From positions 1-20,169 of the forward strand of contig JAOZMR010000015.1 in NCBI GenBank assembly GCA_029934215.1: a stretch of 20,169 nt of DNA. The letters are read 5' to 3'. Below are positions 1 through 7,453 of the stretch, piece after piece (the stretch's first letter is position 1; the number at the start of each line of letters is the position of its first letter). A model generated the notes under the pieces. It was not told the origin of the DNA and did no database searches. It worked only from the letters and a program-made list of their open reading frames with translations. This DNA comes from Pontiellaceae bacterium. Lineage in GTDB: Bacteria; Verrucomicrobiota; Kiritimatiellia; Kiritimatiellales; Tichowtungiaceae. The translations under genes were made by a program, and so were the position numbers.

Positions 1-2
1 GC

Positions 3-224
3 ACCAACATCGGTCGAATCGATTCCGTCGTGAAAACCGACGACGACATCTTCATCTTTGAATTCAAGCTCCACGACACGGCGGAAAATGCGCTGAAACA
101 AATCCACGACAAGCAATACGCGCAACCATATTTAAACGACGACCGCCCCGTCACTCTCATCGGCGTTGCTTTCGGCGAAAAAGAACGAAATCTGACCGAC
201 TGGATTGTTGAGGGACAGGCTTGA
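3..224 (+). CDS. C-terminal end of a PD-(D/E)XK nuclease-like protein (DUF1703 / AAA-ATPase family), partial
   Basis: The reading frame is open from the first bases of the window and ends at TGA 222-224, so the gene begins upstream and only about 73 residues are visible. They contain GRIDSVV followed by IFIFEFKL, which gives the D...ExK spacing of the PD-(D/E)XK fold, then a KQIHDKQYAQPY segment and a closing VTLIGVAFGEKERNLTDWIVE strand-rich end. This pattern is typical of the C-terminal domain of the large 'predicted AAA-ATPase plus PD-(D/E)XK' family (DUF1703), which is multicopy in many Bacteroidetes and PVC genomes and has no settled function. The ATPase part is outside the window. An internal ATG at 30 exists but the homology clearly starts before it. 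Confidence 0.75.
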   Translation, partial: TNIGRIDSVVKTDDDIFIFEFKLHDTAENALKQIHDKQYAQPYLNDDRPVTLIGVAFGEKERNLTDWIVEGQA

Positions 225-231
225 GGCTTTC

Positions 232-250
232 GAGCTTCCAATCATTGGAA
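232..250. repeat. Short palindrome TTCCAAT-C-ATTGGAA
   Basis: GAGCTTCCAATCATTGGAA lies just after the nuclease-like gene. It contains a perfect 7+1+7 palindrome. A near copy (GAGCTTCCAAT..TTGGA) occurs at 1867-1884, just before the end of the hydrogenase gene. It could be a dispersed intergenic repeat or an operator. The rest of the gap to leuB (251-454) shows no gene or terminator that I can support. Confidence 0.4.
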
Positions 251-454
251 ATACAGGTGAATCTCTCTTCTCGGCTGTTCCTTTCGCTCTTTCTAGCGAT
301 AGCGCATACCTATCCCTATTCGCTGCATGCTTCATTCGTTGTGCAACCATCTCCATGCCAAAAACGTTTCAAACATCTGGACATTTCAATCTGAGATGGC
401 GCAATTTAACTTGCGAGGCAAAATCCACGAATAGTGATTTTTATGAGGGCTGTT

Positions 455-1528
455 TTACAGTTGTTTTACTATCTCGTCGCGGATGAGATCGCCCATCTCG
501 GATGTGGTTGCCAGTGTGTAATCTTCGTTGCAGAGATCCGCAGTGCGCAGAGGCTGTTCTAATGCAGCTTCCAACCCTTTGCGAATTGCTGTGGCAGCCG
601 CAGGTTCGTCGAAATCGTCAAGCATCATTGCGCAGGATAGAATCATTGCGATTGGGTTGGCTTTCCCTTGACCCGCAATGTCCGGCGCAGACCCGTGGAC
701 TGGTTCGAATAGACCAATGCCACTGCCGATGCTTGCGGATGGTAGGAGACCGAGAGAGCCGCCAAGCGTGGCGGATGTGTCGGAGAGAATGTCGCCGAAG
801 ATATTTCCAGTCAGAATCACATCGAATTGACGCGGGTTAATTACCATCTGCATTGTTGCGTTGTCGATATACATGTGGTCGAGCTCGACATCGGAGTATT
901 CCGCTTCGTGTAGAGTTTTTACGGTGTCGCGCCAGAGGCGAGAGACTTCTAACACGTTGGCTTTGTCCACGGACATAACCTTGTTGCGGCGTTTGCGTGC
1001 CCATTCAAATGCCACGCGAGCCACCCGCTCAATTTCATCAACGCTGTAGCGCATTGTGTTGAATGCCTCGTTGCCATCGTTGCCGACCGGTTGACCGAAA
1101 TAGATGCCACCCGTCAGCTCGCGAACTGTGAGCAAGTCGACACCAACCACTGCACTTTGGCGCAAGGGAGAGGACTCTGCTAATGACAACGGCACTGCAA
1201 CGGGGCGTAGGTTTGCAAATGCATCGAGTTCTTTACGGATTTTCAGTAGTCCAGATTCCGGACGCATTGCTCCGGTCAATTCGTCCCATTTTGGACCACC
1301 AACTGCGCCGAGGAGAACCGCGTTGGATGCCTTACAAGCATCGATCGTGCTTTGCGGCATTGGATCGTTGTGTGCATCGATCGCCGCGCCGCCCGCATTT
1401 GCAGTGGTGTATTCAAGGTTAAAGGTCGATTTTTCTGCGATTGCGTCGAGAACTTTTACGCTTTCCGCGATAACTTCTGGACCGATCCCGTCGCCGGGTA
1501 AAAGACAAATTTTGTATGTTTTAGACAT
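455..1528 (-). CDS. leuB: 3-isopropylmalate dehydrogenase
   Basis: LeuB is a cytoplasmic enzyme that oxidises and decarboxylates 3-isopropylmalate with NAD+ in leucine synthesis. The 357-residue protein is full length for the family. It starts MSKTYKICLLPGDGIGPEV, the usual N-terminus, carries the GGPKWDEL segment and the arginine-rich substrate region (GLLKIRKELDAFANLRPV), and has the Mg2+/NAD signature late in the chain (NIFGDILSDTSATLGGSLGLLPSAS). The ATG at 1526-1528 is preceded by AAAGGAAAG as ribosome binding site. It lies 362 bp downstream of the hydrogenase gene on the same strand, separated by a nitroreductase remnant on the other strand, so it is probably transcribed on its own. No other leu genes are in the window. 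A related tartrate or isocitrate dehydrogenase is much less likely given these motifs. Confidence 0.95.
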   Translation of the reverse strand: MSKTYKICLLPGDGIGPEVIAESVKVLDAIAEKSTFNLEYTTANAGGAAIDAHNDPMPQSTIDACKASNAVLLGAVGGPKWDELTGAMRPESGLLKIRKELDAFANLRPVAVPLSLAESSPLRQSAVVGVDLLTVRELTGGIYFGQPVGNDGNEAFNTMRYSVDEIERVARVAFEWARKRRNKVMSVDKANVLEVSRLWRDTVKTLHEAEYSDVELDHMYIDNATMQMVINPRQFDVILTGNIFGDILSDTSATLGGSLGLLPSASIGSGIGLFEPVHGSAPDIAGQGKANPIAMILSCAMMLDDFDEPAAATAIRKGLEAALEQPLRTADLCNEDYTLATTSEMGDLIRDEIVKQL

Positions 1529-1610
1529 GCGTTCCTGCTTTCCTTTTTATAGAATTCATAAATCAATAGTAGACTCTACTCATTCCAGCCCCCTTTAGAA
1601 AGGAAACAAT

Positions 1611-1740
1611 ATGAAATTCAACGAACTTGCAAAACATCGACGCAGCGATTGGCGCCGACCACATGACCCTCGCCACCGAAGAACTCGGACTCGGAACATG
1701 CTGGATTGGTGCTTCCGACTCAGAAATTGTCCGCAACAAA
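1611..1740 (+). pseudogene. Nitroreductase remnant with large internal deletion and frameshift
   Basis: A good ribosome binding site (AAAGGAAACAAT) precedes ATG 1611, which opens with MKFNELAKHRRS, the normal N-terminus of a nitroreductase-family flavoprotein. After about 8-12 residues the homology jumps to another frame (read from about 1636): IDAAIGADHMTLATEELGLG followed by TCWIGASDSEIVRN. That is the late nitroreductase segment near the FMN pocket. Roughly 100 residues of the family are missing between the two parts, and nothing recognisable follows after about 1740. The join lies around 1634-1645. The start signals look fresh while the body is gone, so this is a recent deletion relic, not a working gene. 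The family assignment rests on two short stretches. Confidence 0.75.
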
Positions 1741-1866
1741 TGGAGACGGAAAAGCGCTGTTGGTTTGCGGTCGATTCGTTGCGCAAACTCGCTCCTGCCA
1801 GTTTCCCAGCAATGGAGGAGCCTGCCACGTTTTCCACGTTTTTATTGCGCTCTCTCGTGGCTAATA

Positions 1867-1884
1867 GAGCTTCCAATGTTTGGA
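1867..1884. repeat. Second copy of the GAGCTTCCAAT palindrome-like motif
   Basis: GAGCTTCCAATGTTTGGA matches 16 of 18 bases of the motif at 232-249. Here the dyad is imperfect (TTCCAAtgtTTGGA). It sits between the nitroreductase remnant and the stop codon of the hydrogenase gene. The 1741-1866 stretch before it has no recognisable coding content. Confidence 0.35.
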
Positions 1885-1889
1885 GGATT

Positions 1890-3638
1890 TTACTTTTTAT
1901 ACACCTTGCGTTCCTGATAGCCGGTGTGGAGCAGTTCGTGCGCCTTATGGCTCATGGGTTCACCGAGGAAGTCCTTGTAGATTTTGGTGATCATCGGGTT
2001 GTGGTGTGAACAGCGGCGCACGCTTTTTTCATCGTCTGTATAAATGCCTGCTGTGCGTTTTGCACGGATTTCGTCGGTCGCGCCGTGGGGCTGGCCACCG
2101 CCACCAATGCAACCGCCGCGACATGCCATGACTTCGATGAAGTGGTATGGCGTTTCTTCGCCATTTTCTTTTGCGGCGCGAATGGTGTCGAGTAGGGCTT
2201 CGACGTGTCCCATCTGATGGGCAACGGCGATGCGTACCCTGGTTCCTTTGATGTCAATTTCCGCAGCTTTGATTCCTTCCATTCCGCGAACATCCATGAA
2301 ATTAACGTCTTCGAGATCCTCTTTTGTGATGAGGAAATAGGCGCTTCGTAGTGCGGCTTCCATCACTCCGCCAGTGACCCCAAATATGGTTCCGGCACCA
2401 GAGTATTCACCCAGCAAGCTATCGGCTTTTTCTTCTTGCAGGGTTTTGAAGTCGATGCCGGCTTGTTTGATCATGCGTGCAAGTTCGCGAGTGGTGATGG
2501 ATAGATCCACATCTTGGAAGCCGGATGCGCCCATGCTTTCGCAACGATTTACTTCAAATTTTTTGGCGGTACAAGGCATCACAGAAACAACGAACATGTC
2601 TTTTGCTTCGATGTTGGACTGTTCAGCGTAGTAGGTTTTTGCCATGGCACCGAGCATCTGCTGTGGAGATTTCGCCGACGAGAAGTTGGGGATGAAGTCG
2701 GTCGCGTATTTCTCCATGTAATCTGTCCATGCAGGACAGCAGGAGGTGATCTGCGGGAGGACTCCGCCTTCGGTAAAGCGTTGCACAAATTCACTACCTT
2801 CTTCGAGGATGGTGAGGTCGGCGGAAAAGTTGGTGTCGAAGATGGCATCGAAGCCGATGCGGCGAAGGGCGGCGTAGAGCTGTCCGGTCATCAGTTCGCC
2901 GGGTTCCATGCCGAAGGCTTCGCCAATGGCGACGCGTACGGCTGGGGCAATTTGTACGACGCAATGCTTTTTGTTTTCTTCGATGGCATTCCATACGAGA
3001 CGGGTTTGGTCGTTTTCGTAAATGGCACCAACGGGGCAATGCGCTGAGCACTGTCCGCATTTGATGCATGGGCTTTCGTCGAGACTAACGTCGGCAGCTG
3101 GCGCCATGCGGGTATCGTCGCCACGCCCGATGAATTCGAGTGCCCAAACGTTTTGCATGTCTTGGCAGACTTGGGTGCAGCGTCCGCAGGAGATACATTT
3201 CTCGGGGTTGAGAACGATGGAGCCGGTTGAGTTATCGACCGGAAGATCGCGGAGGCGTTCTTCGTAAGGAACGTCGCGGATTCCAAATTCCTCGGAGAGG
3301 GTTTGTAGTTCGCAGTTTCCGTTGCGACCGCATTGTAGGCAGTCGTTCGGATGCGTTGAAAGCGTTAGTTCAAGCACGGTGCGGCGGACTTTTACGATCT
3401 CAGGGTCGTGCGTGATGATTTTCATACCAGGTGCGGCAGCGGTTGCACAGGCACGCAACATCTTTGGCGAGCCTTCCACTTTGACCACGCAGATTCCGCA
3501 AGCGGCCCACGGTTCGAGGTCGCTGTGGTAGCAGAGTGTTGGGATTTTTACGCCTACTTGTTTTGCAGCGTCGAGAATCGTGGTTCCAGCCTCAACCGAT
3601 ACAGGAATTCCGTTAATTTCGAGTTCAATTTTGTTCAT
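1890..3638 (-). CDS. hndD: NADH-dependent [FeFe]-hydrogenase catalytic subunit (HndD/HydA type)
   Basis: This is the catalytic subunit of a soluble multimeric [FeFe]-hydrogenase that makes or uses H2. Domain order in the 582 residues: N-terminal [2Fe-2S] ferredoxin (Cys36, 47, 50, 64); His-ligated [4Fe-4S] site (His96, Cys100, 103, 109); two [4Fe-4S] motifs (Cys148-158 and Cys191-201); then the H-cluster domain with TSCCPAW (Cys300/301), MPCTAKKFE (Cys356) and EVMACRGGCIGGGGQP (Cys506, 510). All H-cluster cysteines are present. The length is close to Desulfovibrio HndD and lacks the extra C-terminal [2Fe-2S] domain of Thermotoga HydA. ATG 3638 has a GGAG site 10 bases upstream. It is the last gene of the operon, 115 bp after the NuoF-like gene. 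The accessory maturases HydEFG are not in the window, so activity depends on genes elsewhere. Confidence 0.95.
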   Translation of the reverse strand: MNKIELEINGIPVSVEAGTTILDAAKQVGVKIPTLCYHSDLEPWAACGICVVKVEGSPKMLRACATAAAPGMKIITHDPEIVKVRRTVLELTLSTHPNDCLQCGRNGNCELQTLSEEFGIRDVPYEERLRDLPVDNSTGSIVLNPEKCISCGRCTQVCQDMQNVWALEFIGRGDDTRMAPAADVSLDESPCIKCGQCSAHCPVGAIYENDQTRLVWNAIEENKKHCVVQIAPAVRVAIGEAFGMEPGELMTGQLYAALRRIGFDAIFDTNFSADLTILEEGSEFVQRFTEGGVLPQITSCCPAWTDYMEKYATDFIPNFSSAKSPQQMLGAMAKTYYAEQSNIEAKDMFVVSVMPCTAKKFEVNRCESMGASGFQDVDLSITTRELARMIKQAGIDFKTLQEEKADSLLGEYSGAGTIFGVTGGVMEAALRSAYFLITKEDLEDVNFMDVRGMEGIKAAEIDIKGTRVRIAVAHQMGHVEALLDTIRAAKENGEETPYHFIEVMACRGGCIGGGGQPHGATDEIRAKRTAGIYTDDEKSVRRCSHHNPMITKIYKDFLGEPMSHKAHELLHTGYQERKVYKK

Positions 3639-3753
3639 GATTTTTTTCTCCGAAAAAAGATTAAAACGCCGTTTTGCGGCTCGTTAAAGTTGTTTGAATT
3701 GGTTAAATCGAAATTCGATATTCCTAGTTCCGTATTCGATGTTCTGCCGTCGA

Positions 3754-5532
3754 CTACCCTTTATCTATGGCGTTAAATTTGCAGGTGCTGAAACACTGTC
3801 CGCATTTGATGCATTCTTTTTGATCGATGGTGTGTGGTTTTTTCACTTCCCCATCGATGCAGTTTACGGGGCAGACTCGTGCGCAGGCAGTGCAGCCGAT
3901 GCATTTGTCGTTGATCGTGTAGGTCAGCATTTCTTTGCATTTTCCCGCCGGACACACTTTATCTTCAATATGTGCGCGGTACTCCTCTTCAAAATATTTG
4001 AGAGTAGACATCACTGGATTCGACGCGGTCTGTCCTAGACCGCAAAGCGAGGCTTTACGCATTGCCTGACCAATATCCTTCAGCTTTTGCACGTCCTCTG
4101 GCTCGCCCTGACCTTTGCTGATGCGGTCAAGAATGTTGTAGCAGGAACGACCACCAATTCGGCAGGGTGCACATTTTCCGCACGATTCATCGACGGTAAA
4201 TTCGAGGTAGAATTTGGTGACATCGATCATGCAATCGTCTTCGTCCATCACGATCATTCCGCCGGAGCCCATCATAGACCCGATGGCATGGAGGCTTTCG
4301 TAGTCGATGGGTGTATCGAGGAATTCGGGGGTAATACAACCTCCGGAAGGACCACCCGTCTGCGCGGCTTTGAACGGCTTACCGCTATCAATTCCGCCGC
4401 CAATATCATAAATGATCTCACGAAGGGTTGTACCCATTGGAACCTCGATGAGACCCGTGTTATTGATTTTTCCGGTGAGCGCGAAAACCTTTGTTCCTTT
4501 AGAAGTGGCGGTTCCGATATTGCTGAACCATTTCGAGCCTTTAAGGAGAACAACAGGAATGTTCGCCCAGGTCTCGACGTTATTAATGACCGTTGGCTTG
4601 CCCCAAAGACCTTTGACAGCAGGGAAGGGGGGGCGTGGAACCGGCATCCCGCGTTTGCCTTCGATGGAAGCGAGTAGGGCGGTTTCTTCGCCGCAAACAA
4701 ACGCGCCAGCGCCGAGACGTAATTCAATGTCGAAGGAGAAGTCGGTACCGAGAATTTCATCGCCGAGCAAGCCGTATTCCTTGGCTTGTTTGATGGCGAG
4801 GTTTAGGCGATCGATCGCCAAAGGGTATTCCGCACGGATGTAGATATACCCTTTGCTTGCGCCGATGGTGTAACCAGCAATTGCCATCGCTTCAAGAACC
4901 GTATGGGGATCTCCTTCGAGAACAGAACGATCCATATAGGCACCGGGATCACCTTCATCAGCATTACAAACAACATATTTTTGATCGGCTTCAACCGCTT
5001 TTGAGAAGCCCCATTTCGTGCCGGTTGGGAAACCAGCTCCACCGCGACCCCGTAAACCGGAGGCTTTGATCTCCTCCAATACATCGTCTGGGGTCATGTC
5101 GAATAATGCTTTTTCAAGTGCGCCGTACCCGTCGCGGGCGATATATTCGTCGATGATTTCTGGGTTGATGACTGCACAGTTGCGCAAAACAATGCGGAAT
5201 TGTTTATGGTAAAAACCAATATCGTCGCTCGGTGAATCTTTGCCGGGCTCTTTATAAAGGAGACGCTTAATCGTGCGACCCTTAATGATTTGCTCGTTAA
5301 TGATTTCTTTGGCGTCCTTTGGACCCACTTTAACGTAGAAATTTTCCTCGGGAAGGATTTTCACGATTGGACCCTCACCGCAGAACCCGAAACAGCCCGT
5401 TTTCACGAGCTGCACTTCCGTTTCAATCCCAGCTTCGGTGATCTCTTTTTCGAGAGCATCGTAGAGAGCTTTGCCTTTGTTGGATTCGCAGGCAGTGCCA
5501 GCGCAGACTAGAATGTAGTTTTTATATGCCAT
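3754..5532 (-). CDS. hndC: NuoF-like NADH-binding flavoprotein subunit of the hydrogenase (HndC/HydB type)
   Basis: This subunit takes electrons from, or gives them to, NAD(P)H through FMN and passes them over iron-sulfur clusters to the [FeFe] subunit; it is the proposed bifurcation site in HydABC enzymes. The 592 residues read: thioredoxin-like [2Fe-2S] domain (Cys10, 15, 47, 51); the FMN/NADH domain with RGRGGAGFPTG at about 161-171; an SLBB region; the NuoF [4Fe-4S] site ESCGKCAPC (Cys451, 454, 457) with Cys497; and a C-terminal two-cluster ferredoxin (Cys544-554 and Cys574-584). This extended layout, with both the N-terminal and C-terminal additions, separates HndC/HydB from plain complex I NuoF. 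The start is 2 bp after the stop of the preceding HndB-like gene, so the two are probably co-transcribed. Confidence 0.95.
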   Translation of the reverse strand: MAYKNYILVCAGTACESNKGKALYDALEKEITEAGIETEVQLVKTGCFGFCGEGPIVKILPEENFYVKVGPKDAKEIINEQIIKGRTIKRLLYKEPGKDSPSDDIGFYHKQFRIVLRNCAVINPEIIDEYIARDGYGALEKALFDMTPDDVLEEIKASGLRGRGGAGFPTGTKWGFSKAVEADQKYVVCNADEGDPGAYMDRSVLEGDPHTVLEAMAIAGYTIGASKGYIYIRAEYPLAIDRLNLAIKQAKEYGLLGDEILGTDFSFDIELRLGAGAFVCGEETALLASIEGKRGMPVPRPPFPAVKGLWGKPTVINNVETWANIPVVLLKGSKWFSNIGTATSKGTKVFALTGKINNTGLIEVPMGTTLREIIYDIGGGIDSGKPFKAAQTGGPSGGCITPEFLDTPIDYESLHAIGSMMGSGGMIVMDEDDCMIDVTKFYLEFTVDESCGKCAPCRIGGRSCYNILDRISKGQGEPEDVQKLKDIGQAMRKASLCGLGQTASNPVMSTLKYFEEEYRAHIEDKVCPAGKCKEMLTYTINDKCIGCTACARVCPVNCIDGEVKKPHTIDQKECIKCGQCFSTCKFNAIDKG

Positions 5533-5534
5533 GA

Positions 5535-5936
5535 TTATTTTCCCCCTTTTTCGATGATGTCCATCGAGGGTTTGTCAAAAATATGATCGCTCACAAGAGC
5601 GGTTCCGGTCAAATGATCGCGAACAATTCGACGGGCCGTCTCCTCATCGACATTGCCATAAACAACATGTGGCATGTTTTCGGTTGCCACTTCCACGGTA
5701 GGTTCCGAGAAACATAAACCCATGCAACCCGTTTGCTTGATGACGATGTTCGTTATCTCGAGTTTTTCCATTTCGTCGAGGAACGCATCGAAAACGCTTT
5801 TAGCGCCGGCGGCAATCCCGCAGGTTCCCATTCCAATGACGACTTCGCCGCTTTTGGCTTCGCCATCGCGTTGGCTCATCGCTTTTTTCTTGCTGTTGCG
5901 CAATGCGCGTAAATCATCCAAAGTTAGTTTTTTCAT
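5535..5936 (-). CDS. hndB: HndB-like [2Fe-2S] (thioredoxin-like ferredoxin) subunit
   Basis: This small 133-residue protein has the HndB layout: a lysine-rich N-terminal helix (MKKLTLDDLRALRNSKKKAM), then GMGTCGIAAGAKSV, and TGCMGLCFSEPTVEV. Only three of the usual four thioredoxin-like ferredoxin cysteines are seen in these motifs. To my knowledge the TCGIAAGA form is normal for this family, so I do not read it as damage. HndB is an accessory electron-carrier subunit of NADP-reducing Hnd hydrogenases. It lies between the ATPase gene (4 bp gap) and the NuoF-like gene (2 bp gap), which fits tight co-expression. The N-terminal [2Fe-2S] domain of the NuoF subunit is a related fold, so electron transfer between them is plausible but inferred. 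Confidence 0.85.
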   Translation of the reverse strand: MKKLTLDDLRALRNSKKKAMSQRDGEAKSGEVVIGMGTCGIAAGAKSVFDAFLDEMEKLEITNIVIKQTGCMGLCFSEPTVEVATENMPHVVYGNVDEETARRIVRDHLTGTALVSDHIFDKPSMDIIEKGGK

Positions 5937-5940
5937 AGCG

Positions 5941-6489
5941 TTATCCTGCCTTTTCTAAATTTTCTTCCATAGATTCAATGTAGGCTTTAATCAGTGTTAG
6001 GTTCTGCGAATCGTTTAGATCACCGAGCGTTTCCACGAGCTCCTCCCGAGTAACCGAGTAGTCGTCCGTTTCGGTTTTTCGCACGATACTCAGATTCCCT
6101 TGGGTGGGTTGCGAGAGCATAAGAGTCGCCGTAGAAGCAAAGTGTCCGAATGGCGGAAGATCCATGTGTTGCGCTTTCGCGTAGAAATGAACCTGAGTTC
6201 CATGCCCTTCCTCGCTTTCAATGGTTGCGAGACCATCGGCAGCTTCTGCGGTTTGAAGCAAAAAAGGGAGTCCCAAACCAACACGGCGATGGGCGTGTTT
6301 TTCGCCGTCACTATAGAACGGGTCGATTGCCTTGGTTTGCGTTTCTTTGCTCATACCTTTGCCATTATCCTTGATCGTAAACTCAATTTGCTCTTTTGTT
6401 TCAATAATAGTTAGTTCGATTTCCGAGGCATCCGCCTCTGTGGAATTTTGAACTAGATCCATCATTAGATCGCAGAGCGTTGCGTGCAC
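5941..6489 (-). CDS. GHKL-type ATP-binding protein of the hydrogenase operon
   Basis: The 182-residue protein is a stand-alone histidine-kinase-like ATPase domain. It has the N-box (DLVQNSTEADAS, Asn15), the G1 box DNGKGM (41-46) and a G2 box GLGLPFL (71-77). No dimerisation/phosphoacceptor helix precedes it, so it is not a complete sensor kinase. Similar ATPases are commonly found in hnd/hyd operons; their role is not established, and a regulatory or anti-sigma-like function is a guess. The start is GTG 6487-6489, placed directly after the TAA of the NuoE-like gene with AAAGGAAAATAA as binding site, so translational coupling is likely. The C-terminal 60 residues (after about 120) contain no motif I recognise. 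Confidence 0.8.
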   Translation of the reverse strand: MHATLCDLMMDLVQNSTEADASEIELTIIETKEQIEFTIKDNGKGMSKETQTKAIDPFYSDGEKHAHRRVGLGLPFLLQTAEAADGLATIESEEGHGTQVHFYAKAQHMDLPPFGHFASTATLMLSQPTQGNLSIVRKTETDDYSVTREELVETLGDLNDSQNLTLIKAYIESMEENLEKAG

Positions 6490-6960
6490 TTATTTTCCTT
6501 TAAAATGAGCTAGAATTTTTTTGCAATCTTTTGTTTTTACGTTTCCGTAAACCTTTCCATTCACCGTTAGAACCGGAGCAAGTCCGCAACAACCGATGCA
6601 ACGAACAGCTTCAATCGAAAATTCACCGTCATCTGTAACCGTATTGATCCCAACCCCCAATAAGCGTTCGAATTCGAGGATTAGATCTTCGCCACCTTTA
6701 AGGTAGCAGGCGGTTCCCATACAAACGGCGATCTGGTTCTTTCCGGGTTTTGTGAGTCTAAAGAGGTGATAGAATGTGATCACGCCATAGATTTTTGCGA
6801 CAGGTACGTCGAGTCGGTCGGCGACTTCAAAGGCAATCTCACGAGGGATATAGCCAAAATGTTCCTGCACCTTGTGCAGAACCATAATCAGGTTCCCTTC
6901 TTTTTCTTTCCACTCTTCAATGAAGCTGATTAATTCAGCTGTTAATTTGTTCTCAGGCAT
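6490..6960 (-). CDS. hndA: NuoE-like [2Fe-2S] subunit of the hydrogenase (HndA/HydC type)
   Basis: This 156-residue protein is a thioredoxin-like [2Fe-2S] electron-transfer subunit. It has the NuoE helical N-terminus (VLHKVQEHFGYIPREIAFEVADRLDVPVAKIYGVITFY) split by helix turns, and the four cluster ligands Cys80, Cys85, Cys121 and Cys125 in VCMGTAC and CIGCCG. I chose ATG 6960 (MPENKL): it has TTTGGAGAACGCT immediately upstream. The frame stays open to 7011, but those 17 extra residues have no family match and no better binding site. It is the first gene of the hydrogenase operon. The upstream gap (6961-7056) holds an AT-rich TATAAAAT stretch at about 7033-7040 on the minus strand that may be part of the promoter, and an IS end begins at 7057. 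Confidence 0.92.
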   Translation of the reverse strand: MPENKLTAELISFIEEWKEKEGNLIMVLHKVQEHFGYIPREIAFEVADRLDVPVAKIYGVITFYHLFRLTKPGKNQIAVCMGTACYLKGGEDLILEFERLLGVGINTVTDDGEFSIEAVRCIGCCGLAPVLTVNGKVYGNVKTKDCKKILAHFKGK

Positions 6961-7056
6961 AGCGTTCTCCAAATTGAGCTCGCAGAGTACGCTTTCGCAG
7001 AACGAGTTCAATTAAAATGTGATCAATTTGTTATTTTATACCCAGTATAGATAATA

Positions 7057-7110
7057 CCTGAATCCGTTAGATGAATTCTAAAAAATATGCGTTACCTATT
7101 GGGCTGGAAC
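7057..7110 (+). repeat. IS end, copy 1 (direct repeat of 20116-20169)
   Basis: A 54-base stretch beginning CCTGAATCCGTTAG matches 51 of 54 bases of 20116-20169, in the same orientation. Flanking bases differ (AATA before this copy, ATCC before the other), so the shared block starts at the CC. Here it is followed by a hairpin leader and the start of a transposase-like frame, so I read it as the left end of an insertion sequence. A start with CC and the protein beginning suggest an IS1380-like element, but that family call is tentative. Confidence 0.75.
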
Positions 7111-7154
7111 GGCTAATATAGCCGGACAATCAAATCATAAACCAACCCAACAGG
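7095..7154 (+). promoter_or_regulatory. Hairpin leader ahead of the transposase start
   Basis: CCTATTGGGCTGG (7095-7107) can pair with CCAACCCAACAGG (7142-7154), with two weak positions. The loop contains a second perfect hairpin, GGCTA-ATA-TAGCC (7111-7123). The outer stem ends just before the AGGTGGGAAA binding site of ATG 7162. IS leaders often carry such a fold to stop outside transcription from driving transposase translation. In the copy at 20116 the left arm reads CCTGTTGGGCTGG, which pairs one position better. Confidence 0.6.
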
Positions 7155-7161
7155 TGGGAAA

Positions 7162-7308
7162 ATGAAACACTATAAACTGGCTCGTGGCAACTCTGAAATC
7201 AACTTGACCGGCGGAAATCATCTCTGCGGGCTTTTTCTTGTCAGCGGCGGCGTGAAATGTGCCGGTTTGCGGCGGTTTGAAATGTCCTCATGGATTTCGC
7301 TTCTTTAG
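7162..7308 (+). pseudogene. Truncated transposase start (IS1380-like)
   Basis: After the binding site AGGTGGGAAA, ATG 7162 opens a frame of 48 codons ending at TAG 7306-7308. The first 31 residues (MKHYKLARGNSEINLTGGNH, then LCGLFLVSGGV) resemble the N-terminus of IS1380-type transposases. From GTG 7255 on, the sequence changes character (GTGAAATGTGCCGG...) and gives no transposase match, so the element is broken there after less than a tenth of a normal transposase. The stretch from 7255 to about 7453 looks like a mosaic of IS debris; I cannot name its source. The family assignment is uncertain because only the first residues remain. Confidence 0.55.
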
Positions 7309-7453
7309 CAGTCGCAAACAACATTGTATTTTTAATTACTCTTCGCCGCTGCGTCTTGTTTTTTTGAGCCGATTCGGCGCATCAAGCTTTTGCTGTAATT
7401 GGGTATGGTAGACTGTAAAGCAAAATGCCCTCTTTTTGAAAGGTTCGACTTTT

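Noticed and set aside
2514..3047. Plus-strand 177-codon open frame inside the hydrogenase gene
   Set aside because: Antisense shadow of a clear [FeFe]-hydrogenase; no family resemblance.
3668..3680. GCCG-TTTTG-CGGC hairpin followed by T-rich DNA on the minus strand, in the 115-bp gap between the NuoF-like gene and the hydrogenase gene
   Set aside because: The stem is only four base pairs and the T-run is interrupted; a terminator here would separate the catalytic subunit from its operon. Not enough to call.
4087..4677. Plus-strand 196-codon open frame inside the NuoF-like gene
   Set aside because: Antisense shadow of a well-supported gene with all cluster motifs on the minus strand.
6961..7056. 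Crp/FNR-like site around TTGATCACATTTT before the hydrogenase operon
   Set aside because: Only one half-site resembles the consensus; the second half is missing.
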